The translations under genes were made by a program, and so were the position numbers. The notes beneath the pieces were generated by a model. The model saw nothing but the letters and a program-made list of their open reading frames with translations, searched no databases and was not told the DNA's origin. Shown here in pieces: positions 9,400-17,849 of a DNA stretch of 64,000 nt. Every line of letters begins with the position of its first letter. Positions within the stretch are counted from its first letter, which is position 1. Source of the DNA: Actinomycetes bacterium (GTDB taxonomy: Bacteria; Actinomycetota; Actinomycetes; Actinomycetales; Microbacteriaceae); NCBI GenBank assembly GCA_029779645.1, contig JAKPAC010000042.1, forward strand, positions 29,427-93,426, given 5' to 3'.

Positions 9400-9460
9400 T
9401 TCGCTAGTTCAAGAGATTGCAAGCCTAGCTAATAACTTGATGGGTTGAAAGCACTCGGTG
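9400..9460. promoter_or_regulatory. Shared MmpL/marR promoter region with a candidate operator
   Basis: This is the AT-richest short stretch in the neighbourhood and lies between two divergent genes. TTCAAG (9408-9413) and CTTGA (9436-9440) form a spaced inverted repeat, with TTGCAAGCCTAGC between them. MarR proteins usually bind such dyads in divergent promoters. The repeat is short, so the operator call is tentative. Confidence 0.35.
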
Positions 9461-9475
9461 CGCTAGGGTATTTCC

Positions 9476-10075
9476 ATGGCTGAGCGCGACGAGGAACCCA
9501 CAGCCGTCTCATCGCAGCTGTACGACCTCGAGGCGAACGATCCCGAATCCGCGCTGATCGACCGCTCGGGCGTCTCGCCCGAGGCGATGCGCGAGATCAG
9601 CGCGGTCATGGCGGCGCTGGGGCGCCTGCGCGACGCGGAGCAGCAGCTCTCGGAGGCCTCGCAGCGATACATGAAACTCGGGCGATCCGATATGCGGGCG
9701 CTGCACTTCCTGATCGTCGCGCAGCACTCGGGGACGGTCGCCACCCCCGGCGCGATCGCGGCGCACCTGGGCATCTCGAGCGCCTCCACCACCAAGCTCC
9801 TCGATCGCCTGGAATCCGCCGGTCACATCGAGCGGTCGCCGCACCCCAACGATCGCCGCGCGCTGGCGATCACGATCACCGCGGCCACGCGCGAGGCCGC
9901 GATGCAGACCGTCGGGCGCCTGCAGGCGAAGCGCTTCCATGCCGCGGCGCGCCTCAGCTCGGCCGAGCGAGCCTCGATCATCCGCTTCCTCGACGACATG
10001 ACCGAGCAGATCGGCCTGCGAAGCGCCGCGTGGGCGAATGAGCCCGGCACCGGCCCCGCGGGCGACGGCGCCTAG
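9476..10075 (+). CDS. MarR-family transcriptional regulator (divergent from MmpL transporter)
   Basis: A 199-residue winged-helix regulator. After about 45 residues of acidic N-terminal extension it shows the dimer helix (LGRLRDAEQQLSEASQRYM). The recognition region ATPGAIAAHLGISSASTTKLLDRLESAG follows, then the wing HPNDRRALAITIT. It probably represses the divergent MmpL gene and itself in response to a lipophilic or aromatic ligand. This is inferred from the classic MarR/transporter arrangement, not from any ligand signature. ATG 9476 has only a weak AGGG upstream. Confidence 0.88.
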   Translation: MAERDEEPTAVSSQLYDLEANDPESALIDRSGVSPEAMREISAVMAALGRLRDAEQQLSEASQRYMKLGRSDMRALHFLIVAQHSGTVATPGAIAAHLGISSASTTKLLDRLESAGHIERSPHPNDRRALAITITAATREAAMQTVGRLQAKRFHAAARLSSAERASIIRFLDDMTEQIGLRSAAWANEPGTGPAGDGA

Positions 10076-10154
10076 TCTCGCTCGACGGCCGCCGGCCGTG
10101 CGCCGCATCGTCGACGCGGACGGGACCGGCGCGCCCGGCGCAGCGTCATCACGG

Positions 10155-10226
10155 TGCCCCCAGCAGGATTCGAACCTGCGACCTGCGGATTAAAAGTCCG
10201 TAGCTCTACCGCTGAGCTATAGGGGC
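10155..10226 (-). tRNA. tRNA-Lys (anticodon UUU)
   Basis: The cloverleaf folds on the minus strand. The 7-bp acceptor GCCCCTA pairs with TGGGGGC, the discriminator is A, and there is a short D arm GCTC...GAGC. The anticodon loop CTTTTAA has anticodon TTT, and the T arm is GCAGG-TTCGAAT-CCTGC. The last pair of the anticodon stem is an A-C mismatch. CCA is not encoded (the sequence continues CCG), as is common in actinobacteria. Confidence 0.95.
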
Positions 10227-10280
10227 GCTCAAGCCATTCTAGGGGGCCGAGCCCGGCCCGCCCGCCCGCCGTCGACCCCG

Positions 10281-10317
10281 TCGTCGGCCCCGCCGGGAGC
10301 ACCGGCGGGGCCGACGA
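10281..10317. terminator. Strong intrinsic hairpin between tRNA-Lys and the flavin oxidoreductase gene
   Basis: A perfect 16-bp inverted repeat (TCGTCGGCCCCGCCGG at 10281-10296 and its complement at 10302-10317) closes a 5-base loop, six bases after the stop of the minus-strand oxidoreductase gene. There is no T tract, which is usual for high-GC actinobacterial terminators. Confidence 0.75.
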
Positions 10318-10322
10318 GCGCG

Positions 10323-11462
10323 TCAGCGCAGCTCGGCCTCGTGGGCCTTCTCGTACGCGCGGATCTCGTCCAGCCGCCCGCCCCGGAGCTTGCCCGTCCA
10401 TTCGGGGTCGGACAGCACCGCCCGACCGAGCCCGACCAGATCGAACTCGCCACGGTCGAACAGCGTCATGAGCTTCTCGAGGCTCAGCGACGGGGTCTGT
10501 GAGTCGCTCTCCATGAACGGCGAGTTCACGCCGATCGAGCCGAGGGCGACGACCGGCAGGCCGCTCAGCGCCTTCGTCCACCCCGCGAGCGTGCGCTCCT
10601 CCCCGGCGAACGCCGGAAGCCAGTACCGGCGCGTCGAGACGTGGAACGCGCTGACGCCCGCGTCCATCAGCGGCGTGAGGATCGTCTCGAGCTCGGCGGG
10701 CGTGTCGGCAAGGCGCGCGTCGAAATCGGTGCCCTTCCACTGCGAATAGCGGAACACGACGGGATAGCCCGGGCCCACCGCGTCGCGAACTGCGGCGACG
10801 ACCTCGGCGCCGAGGCGCGCTCGCGCGGCGATGCTGCCGCCGTAGCCGTCGGTGCGGCGGTTGGTGCGCGACCAGAGGAAGGCATCGAGCAGGTAGCCGT
10901 GGGCGCCGTGCAGCTCGACGCCGTCGAAGCCGATCGCCTTGGCGGTCGCGGCCGCCCGCGCGAACGAGGCGATGATCTCGTCGATGTCGGCGAGGCTCGC
11001 CGCGATGCCACGGGGCGAGCCGTTCGGCGTGAGGCCCGATGGCCCGACGACCGGCGCGTCCGGGTACGGCGCCGCGCCCTCGCGGCGGGCCACACCCAGG
11101 TGCCAGAGCTGGGGCATGATGCGCCCGCCCTCGGCGTGCACGGCGTCGACCACGCCCTTCCAGCCCGCAGTGGCTTCCTCGCCGTACATGACGGGCACCC
11201 GGTCGCTGCTGCCGGCCGAGCGGTGATCGATGTACGTGCCCTCGGTCACGATCAGCCCGAGGTGCGCGGCGCGCCGGCGGTAGTACTCCGCCACGTCTGC
11301 GCCGGGCACGCCGCCCGGCGAGAAGCTGCGCGTCATCGGCGCCATCACAAAGCGATTGGCAAGCTCCACCCCCGAGAGGGTGAACGGCGTGAACAGCGGC
11401 GCGATGTCCGCCCCGTCGAGCAGCGTGCTCGTGAGCGAGCCCTGATTCGTGGTGTCTGTCAT
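10323..11462 (-). CDS. Old-yellow-enzyme-family NADH:flavin oxidoreductase
   Basis: A 379-residue FMN-dependent ene-reductase fold. Family marks are LANRFVMAPMTRSF near the N-terminus, the substrate/FMN segment VELHGAHGYLLDAFLWSRTN (about residue 165), RTDGYGGS, and a C-terminal phosphate-binding region ending in DLVGLGRAVLSDP. The start is ATG 11462, which has GAGGG just upstream; the track's longer frame begins in non-conserved sequence. Substrates are probably activated alkenes or enones, but sequence alone does not set the specificity. It stands alone as a transcription unit and ends at a strong hairpin. Confidence 0.9.
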   Translation of the reverse strand: MTDTTNQGSLTSTLLDGADIAPLFTPFTLSGVELANRFVMAPMTRSFSPGGVPGADVAEYYRRRAAHLGLIVTEGTYIDHRSAGSSDRVPVMYGEEATAGWKGVVDAVHAEGGRIMPQLWHLGVARREGAAPYPDAPVVGPSGLTPNGSPRGIAASLADIDEIIASFARAAATAKAIGFDGVELHGAHGYLLDAFLWSRTNRRTDGYGGSIAARARLGAEVVAAVRDAVGPGYPVVFRYSQWKGTDFDARLADTPAELETILTPLMDAGVSAFHVSTRRYWLPAFAGEERTLAGWTKALSGLPVVALGSIGVNSPFMESDSQTPSLSLEKLMTLFDRGEFDLVGLGRAVLSDPEWTGKLRGGRLDEIRAYEKAHEAELR

Positions 11463-11603
11463 GCCCTCATCTTCGCGCGGCCGCGGCACCCCGCGGGCCG
11501 CATCCGCCGATTGCGTCAGGCGGGGCCGTAACACGCCACGGCGTGGCGCGAGGGTCGGGGATTCCCCACTCCCGGGCCCTCGCGTCACGCCCGCCCGCCG
11601 GGG

Positions 11604-11831
11604 TCAGCGCCAGTAGTTGTTCGCCTGGGCGACGGTCTGGAAGTTGATCGCCACGACCTGCGAGCTGGCGATCAGGGCGTCGGCGCTCTCCTCGTAGATC
11701 GGGCGCAGCTTCGCGCGGATCTCGGCGGAGGGCTGAGTGAACTTCACGCCGAGTCGCGCGAGCTTGATGGCGAGCTGGAAGCCCGCCTCGGCGTCGGGGG
11801 TGAGCAGTGTGGGCAGGTACGGTTCGGCCAT
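11604..11831 (-). CDS. Small conserved-looking hypothetical protein, 75 aa
   Basis: Starts at ATG 11831 behind a perfect GGAGG ribosome site. The soluble, mixed-charge product includes AGFQLAIKLARLGVKFTQPS and ends VAQANNYWR. It has no cysteines, membrane span or signal peptide and I do not recognise the family. It is divergent from a MarR regulator across an 82-base gap that contains dyads, so it is probably that regulator's target. The excellent ribosome site and the regulator pairing argue that it is a real gene. Its lysine, asparagine and tyrosine content is normal for coding sequence in an otherwise GC-extreme region. Confidence 0.65.
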   Translation of the reverse strand: MAEPYLPTLLTPDAEAGFQLAIKLARLGVKFTQPSAEIRAKLRPIYEESADALIASSQVVAINFQTVAQANNYWR

Positions 11832-11856
11832 GATGTCCTCCAAATATCGAGAGTGC

Positions 11857-11890
11857 ACAACTGTGTTGTACTCAACCGAACTATATTGAG
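11857..11890. promoter_or_regulatory. Candidate MarR operators between the 75-aa gene and marR
   Basis: ACAAC (11857-11861) and GTTGT (11865-11869) form a dyad around TGT. CTCAA (11871-11875) and TTGAG (11886-11890) form a second one. The stretch is AT-rich relative to its surroundings and lies exactly between two divergent starts, the usual place for a MarR operator. Confidence 0.45.
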
Positions 11891-11913
11891 CGTGTGGAAC
11901 GAAAGGAAGGCCC

Positions 11914-12441
11914 ATGAGGAGCGACACAGTCGGCGGCGGCGGCGAGGCCGCCCCAGACGCGCACGAGCAGGCCCCGACGGCCGGCAGGCCGCGCGTCGAC
12001 GACCAGCTGTGCTTCGCGCTGTACGCGGCCTCCCGCGCCGTGACCGCCGCCTACCGCGCGCGGCTCGCGCCGCTCGGGGTGACGTATCCGCAGTACCTCG
12101 CGCTGCTGGCCATCTGGGAGGCCCCCGGCAGCACGGTCTCCGAACTCGGCCGCGCGCTCGCGCTCGACTCGGGCACCCTCTCCCCCCTGCTGCGGCGGCT
12201 TGAGCGCGAGGGGCTCGTCCGCAAGGAGCGCGCCGCGGCCCGCGGCACCGACGGCGCCGACGGCGCCGACGAGCGCACCGTGCGCGTCTACCCGACCGCC
12301 GCGGGCGATGCGCTCGAGCCCGCGCTCGCCGCGGTCAGGGCCGCGGTCGAGGCATCCACCGGCCTGAGCGAAGCCGAGTTTCTCGCGCTGCGGCGCAGCC
12401 TGCACACCCTGCGCGCGACCATCGAGGGCGCGAGCAGCTGA
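11914..12441 (+). CDS. MarR-family transcriptional regulator (OhrR-like)
   Basis: A 175-residue winged-helix regulator with a strong AAGGAAGG site before ATG 11914. After about 25 variable residues it reads DDQLCFALYAASRAVTAAYR and LGVTYPQYLALLAIWE. It then carries the recognition helix region VSELGRALALDSGTLSPLLRRLE, closely resembling OhrR/organic-peroxide regulators. The redox cysteine of OhrR is expected near LCFALY, and the cysteine there is present, so peroxide sensing is plausible. The divergent target here is the 75-residue orphan rather than an ohr peroxidase, which is unusual. The wing contains a TDGADGADE duplication. Confidence 0.85.
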   Translation: MRSDTVGGGGEAAPDAHEQAPTAGRPRVDDQLCFALYAASRAVTAAYRARLAPLGVTYPQYLALLAIWEAPGSTVSELGRALALDSGTLSPLLRRLEREGLVRKERAAARGTDGADGADERTVRVYPTAAGDALEPALAAVRAAVEASTGLSEAEFLALRRSLHTLRATIEGASS

Positions 12442-12543
12442 GTCCGCGGCACTGGGCGCGACGGCACGGGCGACGCGTGCGACACGTGCGCCCGCAGTGC
12501 CGGATCGTGCGTGCGCCCGGCCGCGCTGTGCCACGCTTGGCAC

Positions 12544-13083
12544 ATGAAGAACTGGCTCATCCGCTTCGCGACCATGCTCGTGTTCAACATCGCGGTGCTC
12601 CTGCTGATCGTGCTGCTCGTGCCCGGCGTGCGCGGCGCGTGGGGCGTGCTGTGGGGCGGCGTGATCCTGACGCTCGCGACCATGTGGATCAAGCCGCTGC
12701 TCACGCGCATGTTCACGAACCACGCACAGCGCAAGTCGGCGCGGATGTCGCGGCTCGGGCTCAAGTCGCTGAACGCGCTGTTCGTCTTCCTCGTGGCCCT
12801 GATCGTGTGGGTGCTCACCGTGCTGCTCTCGCAGATCCACGTCAGCGGCTTCTTCTTCGGCTGGATCCTGCCGCCGGTCGCGCTGCTGCTCGGCTGGTTC
12901 ATCTACGACGCCGTCGACGACAAGCTCGAGGCCCAGGCCAATCGTCTCTACGACTCGGCCACCGGCGCGGCGAAGCACGACGCGCCGGCCGCGCCCGCCC
13001 CGCCCGCGGCACCGGCGCCCAGGGTGGTCAAGGACGACGGGCTCACCGACGAGCAGCGTCGCATGTTCGACGACCTCGGCTGA
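12544..13083 (+). CDS. Hypothetical membrane protein, 179 aa
   Basis: Starts at ATG 12544. Four hydrophobic segments are visible, roughly residues 8-28, 30-50, 80-100 and 105-125. A basic loop (NHAQRKSARMSR) lies between the second and third. An alanine/proline linker leads to a cytoplasmic tail ending LTDEQRRMFDDLG. I do not recognise the family; the layout resembles small actinobacterial phage-holin-IV/DUF-type membrane proteins. It faces folD convergently across a hairpin. Confidence 0.7.
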   Translation: MKNWLIRFATMLVFNIAVLLLIVLLVPGVRGAWGVLWGGVILTLATMWIKPLLTRMFTNHAQRKSARMSRLGLKSLNALFVFLVALIVWVLTVLLSQIHVSGFFFGWILPPVALLLGWFIYDAVDDKLEAQANRLYDSATGAAKHDAPAAPAPPAAPAPRVVKDDGLTDEQRRMFDDLG

Positions 13084-13100
13084 CGCGCGCGGAACGACCG

Positions 13101-13133
13101 CGCCGCCGGCCCCGAGATGCGGGACCGGCGGCG
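13101..13133. terminator. Bidirectional hairpin between the membrane protein gene and folD
   Basis: CGCCGCCGG (13101-13109) pairs with CCGGCGGCG (13125-13133), and CCC/GGG extends the stem after one mismatch. It lies between two convergent stops. Confidence 0.6.
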
Positions 13134-13154
13134 AAAGGCGTGGCGGGGCGCGCC

Positions 13155-14045
13155 TCAGCGGGCGGCAGCTCGCTCGGCGGCCTCGACTACGTTGGCGACG
13201 AGCAGCGCGCGGGTCATCGGCCCCACGCCCCCGGGGTTCGGCGACAGCCAGCCGGCGACCTCAGCCACGGCGGGATCGACATCACCCGCGAGCTTCGCCC
13301 GCCCCGACTCGGTCGTGCCGACCCGCGTGACGCCGACATCGAGCACCGCGGCGCCGGGCTTGACCCAGTCGGCCTTCACCAGGTGCGGCACGCCGACGGC
13401 GGCCACCACGATGTCGGCGCGGCGGACCTCGGCCGCAAGGTCGACCGTGCGGGAGTGCGTCAGCGTGACCGTGGCGTCGGTGCCCTTGCGGGTGAGCAGC
13501 AGGCCGAGCGGCCGGCCGACGGTGACGCCACGGCCGATCACCGTGACGTGCCGGCCGGCGATCTCGACGCCGTTGCGCTGGAGGAGCTCGACGATGCCCG
13601 CGGGCGTGCACGGGAGCGGGGCGTCGATCGCGGTGCGCGGGTCGACCCCGAGCACGAGCCGGCCGAGATTGGTCGGGTGCAGCCCGTCGGCGTCCTTCGC
13701 GGGGTCGATGAGCTCGAGGATGGCGTTCTCGTCGATGCCCGCCGGCAGCGGCAGCTGCACGATGAAGCCGGTGACGGCCGGGTCGTCGTTGAGCTGCGCG
13801 ACGGCTGCGGCGATCTGGTCGAACGTCGCCTCGGCGGGCAGCTCGATGCTGATCGACGCCACCCCGACCTCGGCGCAGTCGCGGTGCTTGCCGGTGACGT
13901 ACGAGCGCGAGCCCGGGTCGTCGCCGACGAGCAGGGTGCCGAGACCGGGAACGATCCCCGCCCCGGCGAGCGCGGCTACGCGGACGCGGAGCTCATCCTT
14001 GATCGCGGATGCCGCGGCGATGCCATCGAGCCGGGCAGCGGTCAC
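13155..14045 (-). CDS. folD: Bifunctional methylenetetrahydrofolate dehydrogenase/cyclohydrolase
   Basis: Interconverts methylene-THF, methenyl-THF and 10-formyl-THF using NADP. The 296-residue product shows [14 protein letters not shown] with the catalytic lysine, the QLPLPAGID loop, the cofactor segment [14 protein letters not shown], and the C-terminal [15 protein letters not shown] stretch (here [11 protein letters not shown]). Its GTG start overlaps the glyA stop by four bases, so glyA and folD form one translationally coupled unit under the ZTP riboswitch. Together they supply formyl groups for the purine enzymes encoded elsewhere in the window. Confidence 0.97.
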   Translation of the reverse strand: MTAARLDGIAAASAIKDELRVRVAALAGAGIVPGLGTLLVGDDPGSRSYVTGKHRDCAEVGVASISIELPAEATFDQIAAAVAQLNDDPAVTGFIVQLPLPAGIDENAILELIDPAKDADGLHPTNLGRLVLGVDPRTAIDAPLPCTPAGIVELLQRNGVEIAGRHVTVIGRGVTVGRPLGLLLTRKGTDATVTLTHSRTVDLAAEVRRADIVVAAVGVPHLVKADWVKPGAAVLDVGVTRVGTTESGRAKLAGDVDPAVAEVAGWLSPNPGGVGPMTRALLVANVVEAAERAAAR

Positions 14046-15322
14046 GCGAAGCCCTGCGTGAGGCTCGGGTACATCGGGAAGGCCTCGGCGAGCTTCGCGA
14101 CTCGGGCGCGGAGCGCATCGATGTCGGCATCGGGCAGCAGTGCGAGCGCGATCACATCGGCGACCTCGGTGAACTCGGCGTCGCCGAAGCCGCGGGTCGC
14201 GAGCGCCGGGGTGCCGATGCGCAGGCCCGAGGTGACCAGCGGCGGGCGCGGGTCGTTCGGAACGGCATTGCGGTTCACGGTGATGTGGATCTCGTGGAGC
14301 AGGTCTTCCGCCTGCTTGCCGTCGATCTCGGCGTTGCGCAGGTCGACGAGCACCAGGTGCACGTCCGTGCCGCCCGAGCGGACCGAGATGCCCGCCTCGG
14401 CGACGTCCGGCTGCGTGAGGCGGTCAGCGAGGATCCGCGCGCCGCGAAGCACGCGCTCCTGACGCTCCTTGAACTCGGGCGTCGCCGCGAGCTTGAAGGC
14501 GGTCGCCTTCGCCGCGATGACGTGCATGAGCGGGCCGCCCTGCTGTCCCGGGAACACCGCCGAGTTGATCTTCTTGGCGAGGTCGGCGTCGTTGGTGAGG
14601 ATGAAGCCCGAGCGGGGGCCGCCGATGGTCTTGTGCACGGTCGACGAGACGACGTGCGCGTGGGGCACCGGGTTCGGGTGCAGCCCGGCGGCGACGAGGC
14701 CGGCGAAGTGCGCCATGTCGACCCAGAGCAGCGCGCCCACCTCATCGGCGATCGCGCGGAAAGCGGCGAAATCGAGCGTGCGCGGGTACGCCGACCATCC
14801 GGCGATGATCACCTTGGGCTTGTGCTCGAGCGCAAGACGACGCACCTCGTCCATGTCGACCAGGCTGGTGGTCTCGTCGACGCCGTAGGCGACGATGTCG
14901 TAGAGACGGCCCGAGAAGTTGATCTTCATGCCGTGCGTCAGGTGCCCGCCGTGGTCGAGCGAGAGGCCGAGCAGCGTGTCGCCGGGGCGGGCGATGGCGT
15001 GCAGCACGGCCGCGTTCGCGGTGGCGCCGGAGTGCGGCTGGACGTTGGCGTACTCGGCGCCGAACAGGCTCTTCGCGCGCTCGATGGCCAGGTTCTCGGC
15101 GACGTCGACGACCTCGCAGCCGCCGTAGTAGCGGCGGCCCGGGTAGCCCTCGGCGTACTTGTTGGTCAGCACCGAGCCCTGCGACTGCAGCACCGAGACG
15201 GGAACGAAGTTCTCGCTCGCGATCATCTCGAGATACTGACGCTGGCGGTCGAGCTCGGCGTCAAGGACTGCGGCGATCTCGGGATCGACCTCAGAGATCG
15301 GGGCGTTGAAAACATCGGACAT
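14042..15322 (-). CDS. glyA: Serine hydroxymethyltransferase
   Basis: PLP enzyme converting serine and THF to glycine and methylene-THF. The 426-residue protein is standard length. It contains [24 protein letters not shown], the cofactor lysine in [13 protein letters not shown], and [17 protein letters not shown] 15322 has an AGGAGGAG ribosome site about seven bases upstream. It follows a ZTP riboswitch and is coupled to folD. This arrangement links one-carbon supply to the purine intermediate ZTP, which accumulates when 10-formyl-THF is short. Confidence 0.98.
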   Translation of the reverse strand: MSDVFNAPISEVDPEIAAVLDAELDRQRQYLEMIASENFVPVSVLQSQGSVLTNKYAEGYPGRRYYGGCEVVDVAENLAIERAKSLFGAEYANVQPHSGATANAAVLHAIARPGDTLLGLSLDHGGHLTHGMKINFSGRLYDIVAYGVDETTSLVDMDEVRRLALEHKPKVIIAGWSAYPRTLDFAAFRAIADEVGALLWVDMAHFAGLVAAGLHPNPVPHAHVVSSTVHKTIGGPRSGFILTNDADLAKKINSAVFPGQQGGPLMHVIAAKATAFKLAATPEFKERQERVLRGARILADRLTQPDVAEAGISVRSGGTDVHLVLVDLRNAEIDGKQAEDLLHEIHITVNRNAVPNDPRPPLVTSGLRIGTPALATRGFGDAEFTEVADVIALALLPDADIDALRARVAKLAEAFPMYPSLTQGFA

Positions 15323-15361
15323 GGCGAGCTCCTCCTGATGGCGCGGGCATAGGTCTTTTGC

Positions 15362-15450
15362 ATCGGCCCAGGCGTGCGGTCGAATGCCCTCGATCAGAAA
15401 TTCGCCGCTCCCCGGTGGGAATCCACCTCAACGCCAGTCGCGACGCGCCC
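15362..15450 (-). ncRNA. ZTP (pfl) riboswitch in the glyA-folD leader
   Basis: On the minus strand the leader reads GCGACTGGCG (complement of 15432-15441), then GAGGTGGATTCCCACCGGGGA. That is a hairpin followed by the near-invariant CCACCGGGGAGCG block. After a variable linker comes CGCACGCCTGGGC (complement of 15366-15378). These blocks in this order are the signature of the pfl motif that binds ZMP/ZTP. The aptamer ends about 40 bases before glyA, and no terminator stem is obvious between them. Control could be by access to the AGGAGGAG ribosome site. ZTP riboswitches commonly precede glyA, folD and purH. Confidence 0.88.
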
Positions 15451-15451
15451 A

Positions 15452-15457
15452 GCATAT
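15452..15457 (-). promoter_or_regulatory. Likely -10 element for glyA-folD
   Basis: TATGCT on the minus strand lies just upstream of the aptamer, so transcription would begin about where the riboswitch structure begins. No convincing -35 is visible at the right spacing. Confidence 0.4.
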
Positions 15458-15459
15458 CA

Positions 15460-15974
15460 GCGCCGACCTCCGCCCCGCGCGAGCAGATTCGCATCGCGCC
15501 GCACTGCGGCGGTGGCGCCTCCTCCGACGACGGAGCCGCAGGTGCGCGCCGCGTGGGCGAGGGCCCCGGCGCCTGAGGTGCACACCGCGCCGCACGGCCG
15601 TGTTCCCCAACAACGGCCCTGCGACGCAGCGGATCCGAGTCGCGTGCTGCGCGTTGGGGGCGGGGCCGGATGACCTCCCCAAAAGTCATCCGATCCCCGC
15701 CTGAGACCGTGACCGACGATGCATCGCCCCCTGTGTCACCTTCCACCTGCCCCGTACCCCCCGGTTCGGAGAAGCTTCGTGTCTCTGTTGATGAGATGCC
15801 GACGCATCCGGTTCATTACGCGAGCCGCCAGATTTCTTTTTCGGGGATTCTCAGGCGCCCGGGCAAGAATGGATGCCGCGCGCAGCTGCGCGCACGCGTA
15901 ATAACCGCGCATCCCGTGCGTCTCTCCGTTGTGGCCGCACTTCGGCCACGGAGACGAACGGGCACAGGAGCGAG
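15460..15974. other. Intergenic region between glyA leader and sigma factor gene
   Basis: About 515 bases without a credible gene; ORFs here are arginine/proline-rich shadows. The right half is less GC-rich (a TTTCTTTTTCGGGG run near 15835-15848) and probably holds the sigma-gene promoter. It ends in the leader hairpin described separately. Confidence 0.5.
15919..15956 (+). promoter_or_regulatory. Leader hairpin directly before the sigma factor start
   Basis: GTGGCCG (15931-15937) pairs with CGGCCAC (15943-15949) around CACTT, and CGTCTC (15919-15924) pairs with GAGACG (15951-15956), giving a bulged two-part stem. It ends ten bases before the AGGAG ribosome site at 15966-15970, so it could influence translation or be an operator. 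Confidence 0.45.
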
Positions 15975-17849
15975 ATGACGAAGCCGCAAGACGCAGGCAG
16001 GGCAGCGGGCGAGATGGCCGACGCCGACCTCGTGCTGCGCGCACGGTCGGGCAGCCGCGACGCCTTCGGCGAGCTGTGGCGAAGGCACCACCGCTCCGGG
16101 CTCACCGTCGCGCGCAACATCACGTCGTCGATCGACGCCGACGACCTCGTGCAGGAGGCCTACACCCGCATCTTCCAGGCGCTGCAGCGCGGCGGCGGCC
16201 CCACCGGCTCGTTTCGGGCGTACCTGTTCACCAGCATCCGCAACACGGCCGCGGGATGGGGCCGGGCGCGCAGGGAGTCGAACCTCGACGAGCTCGAGCA
16301 GGTCGCCGACCCGAGCACCAGCGCGGAGGCCGCCGAGGCGGCCCTGGACCGTGGTCTCACCCACCGCGCCTTCCGCAGCCTGCCGACCCGCTGGCAGGAG
16401 GTGCTCTGGTACACCGAGATCGAGCGGATGAAGCCCGCCGAGATCGCCCCGCTGCTCGGGCTCAAGGCCACCGCCGTCGCCCAGCTGAGCTTCCGTGCCC
16501 GCGAGGGGCTGCGCGCGGCCTGGATCCAGGCGCACCTGCAGAGCGTCGCCGACGGCTCCGAGCACCAGTGGACCATCGAGCGCCTCGGCGCATATGCCCG
16601 AGGCGGTCTCGGCACCCGCGACCGCGGACGCCTCGAAGCCCACCTCGCCGAATGCGCGCGGTGCTCGATCGTGGCGAGCGAGGCGAAGGAGGTCGGCTCG
16701 CGGCTGGCCATGGTGCTGCTGCCGCTCACCCTCGGCGCGGTCGGCGCCGCCGGGTACCTCGCCGCGCTGCAGGGCGGCGGTGCGCCGCTCACGGTCGCGC
16801 TCGCCGCAATGCCCTCCGCGGTGACGGAGGGCGCCGTGACCGTCGGCGCGGCACCCGCGATGGGGCTCGCAGGCGCGGGCGTGGGCGTGGGCGGCGCGAG
16901 CACAGGACTCGGCACCGGAACGGCGGCGGGCGTGTCGGCCGCCGCGGGTGCCGCGGGTGTGGCCGCCGCCTCCGCGGGCGGCATGCTCTCTGGCATCGGC
17001 GGAACCATCGCTCTGGCGGCGGCGGGCGTCGTGCTCACCGGCGGCATCGCGACCGCGGCCATCCTGCCGGGCGTGCTCGACGACGCGAACGCGTCGACGA
17101 TCGCCTCGGCATCGGATACCGCGAGAGCCCCGATGGGGCCCCTGCCTGACGAGCCCGGCCTGCTCCCCGACGCCCCCTCGCCGTCGGCGCTGCCGCCCTC
17201 GGGGCTCGAACAGATCGTGCTGCCCACGAGCCCGCCGGCGACGACGGCACCGCCCCGGCCGACCACCCCCACACCGACGCCCCCGCCGGGCGACACCGTC
17301 GAGCCGCCGCCGACCCCAACGCCCGACCCCACGCCGACCCCAACGCCCGACCCCACGCCGGAGCCGACCCCCGAGCCGACCCCGGACCCCGCGCCGCCGA
17401 TCCCGACCGGCGCGCCGCTGATCGAGGGCGCACGCCTGGCCTGGGTCGGCCCCTCCGAGTTCCTCGTCACGATCCGGCTCTCGGGGGCGCCCGGGACGCA
17501 GTTCGACCTGCTCTACTTTCCGAGTCCCCACCTCACCGACGACACCCGCGACGTCCGGGCGGGCGGCACCATCGCCGACGACGGCACCGCGCGCATCGAG
17601 CTGCGCATGCAGCTCTCCGACGTGATGCTCGGCTCGCTCCGCCCGCAGTACATCGCGGGCGATGCGCTGGGCGAGCTCGGCGAGCCCGTGAGCCTGATCC
17701 ACGGCGTCCCCGACCCCGTCGAGCCGGGCGGCGAGCCGCCGGCCACCGACGCGGGCCTGCTCCCGCCCGCAGAGTCGACACCGGCGCCCGCCGAGGGGGC
17801 CGAGACGGCGGCACCGGATGCCGCGCCTGAGGGTAGCCTGTCGGAGTGA
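15975..17849 (+). CDS. ECF-type sigma factor fused to an anti-sigma-like zinc finger, membrane span and extracytoplasmic domain
   Basis: A 624-residue protein from ATG 15975 (AGGAG six bases upstream). Residues about 20-95 are sigma region 2 (DADDLVQEAYTRIFQAL) and about 125-190 sigma region 4 with its helix-turn-helix. At residues 223-230 sits HLAECARC, the H-x3-C-x2-C mark of ZAS/zf-HC2 anti-sigma domains. A membrane span (about 244-265), a glycine/alanine-rich stretch and a second hydrophobic segment (about 335-358) follow. A PTPTPDP-type repeat region (about 410-478) leads to a C-terminal domain that would lie outside the cell. Actinobacterial ECF groups with such C-terminal extensions are known (ECF52/53-like). 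Release of the sigma part, perhaps by proteolysis, is inferred. The stop overlaps the purU start. Confidence 0.85.
   Translation: MTKPQDAGRAAGEMADADLVLRARSGSRDAFGELWRRHHRSGLTVARNITSSIDADDLVQEAYTRIFQALQRGGGPTGSFRAYLFTSIRNTAAGWGRARRESNLDELEQVADPSTSAEAAEAALDRGLTHRAFRSLPTRWQEVLWYTEIERMKPAEIAPLLGLKATAVAQLSFRAREGLRAAWIQAHLQSVADGSEHQWTIERLGAYARGGLGTRDRGRLEAHLAECARCSIVASEAKEVGSRLAMVLLPLTLGAVGAAGYLAALQGGGAPLTVALAAMPSAVTEGAVTVGAAPAMGLAGAGVGVGGASTGLGTGTAAGVSAAAGAAGVAAASAGGMLSGIGGTIALAAAGVVLTGGIATAAILPGVLDDANASTIASASDTARAPMGPLPDEPGLLPDAPSPSALPPSGLEQIVLPTSPPATTAPPRPTTPTPTPPPGDTVEPPPTPTPDPTPTPTPDPTPEPTPEPTPDPAPPIPTGAPLIEGARLAWVGPSEFLVTIRLSGAPGTQFDLLYFPSPHLTDDTRDVRAGGTIADDGTARIELRMQLSDVMLGSLRPQYIAGDALGELGEPVSLIHGVPDPVEPGGEPPATDAGLLPPAESTPAPAEGAETAAPDAAPEGSLSE

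Noticed and set aside
10072..10740. Minus-strand ORF crossing the tRNA-Lys gene
   Set aside because: Contains the typical translated-tRNA peptide RTFNPQVAGSNPAGG; it is not a protein gene.
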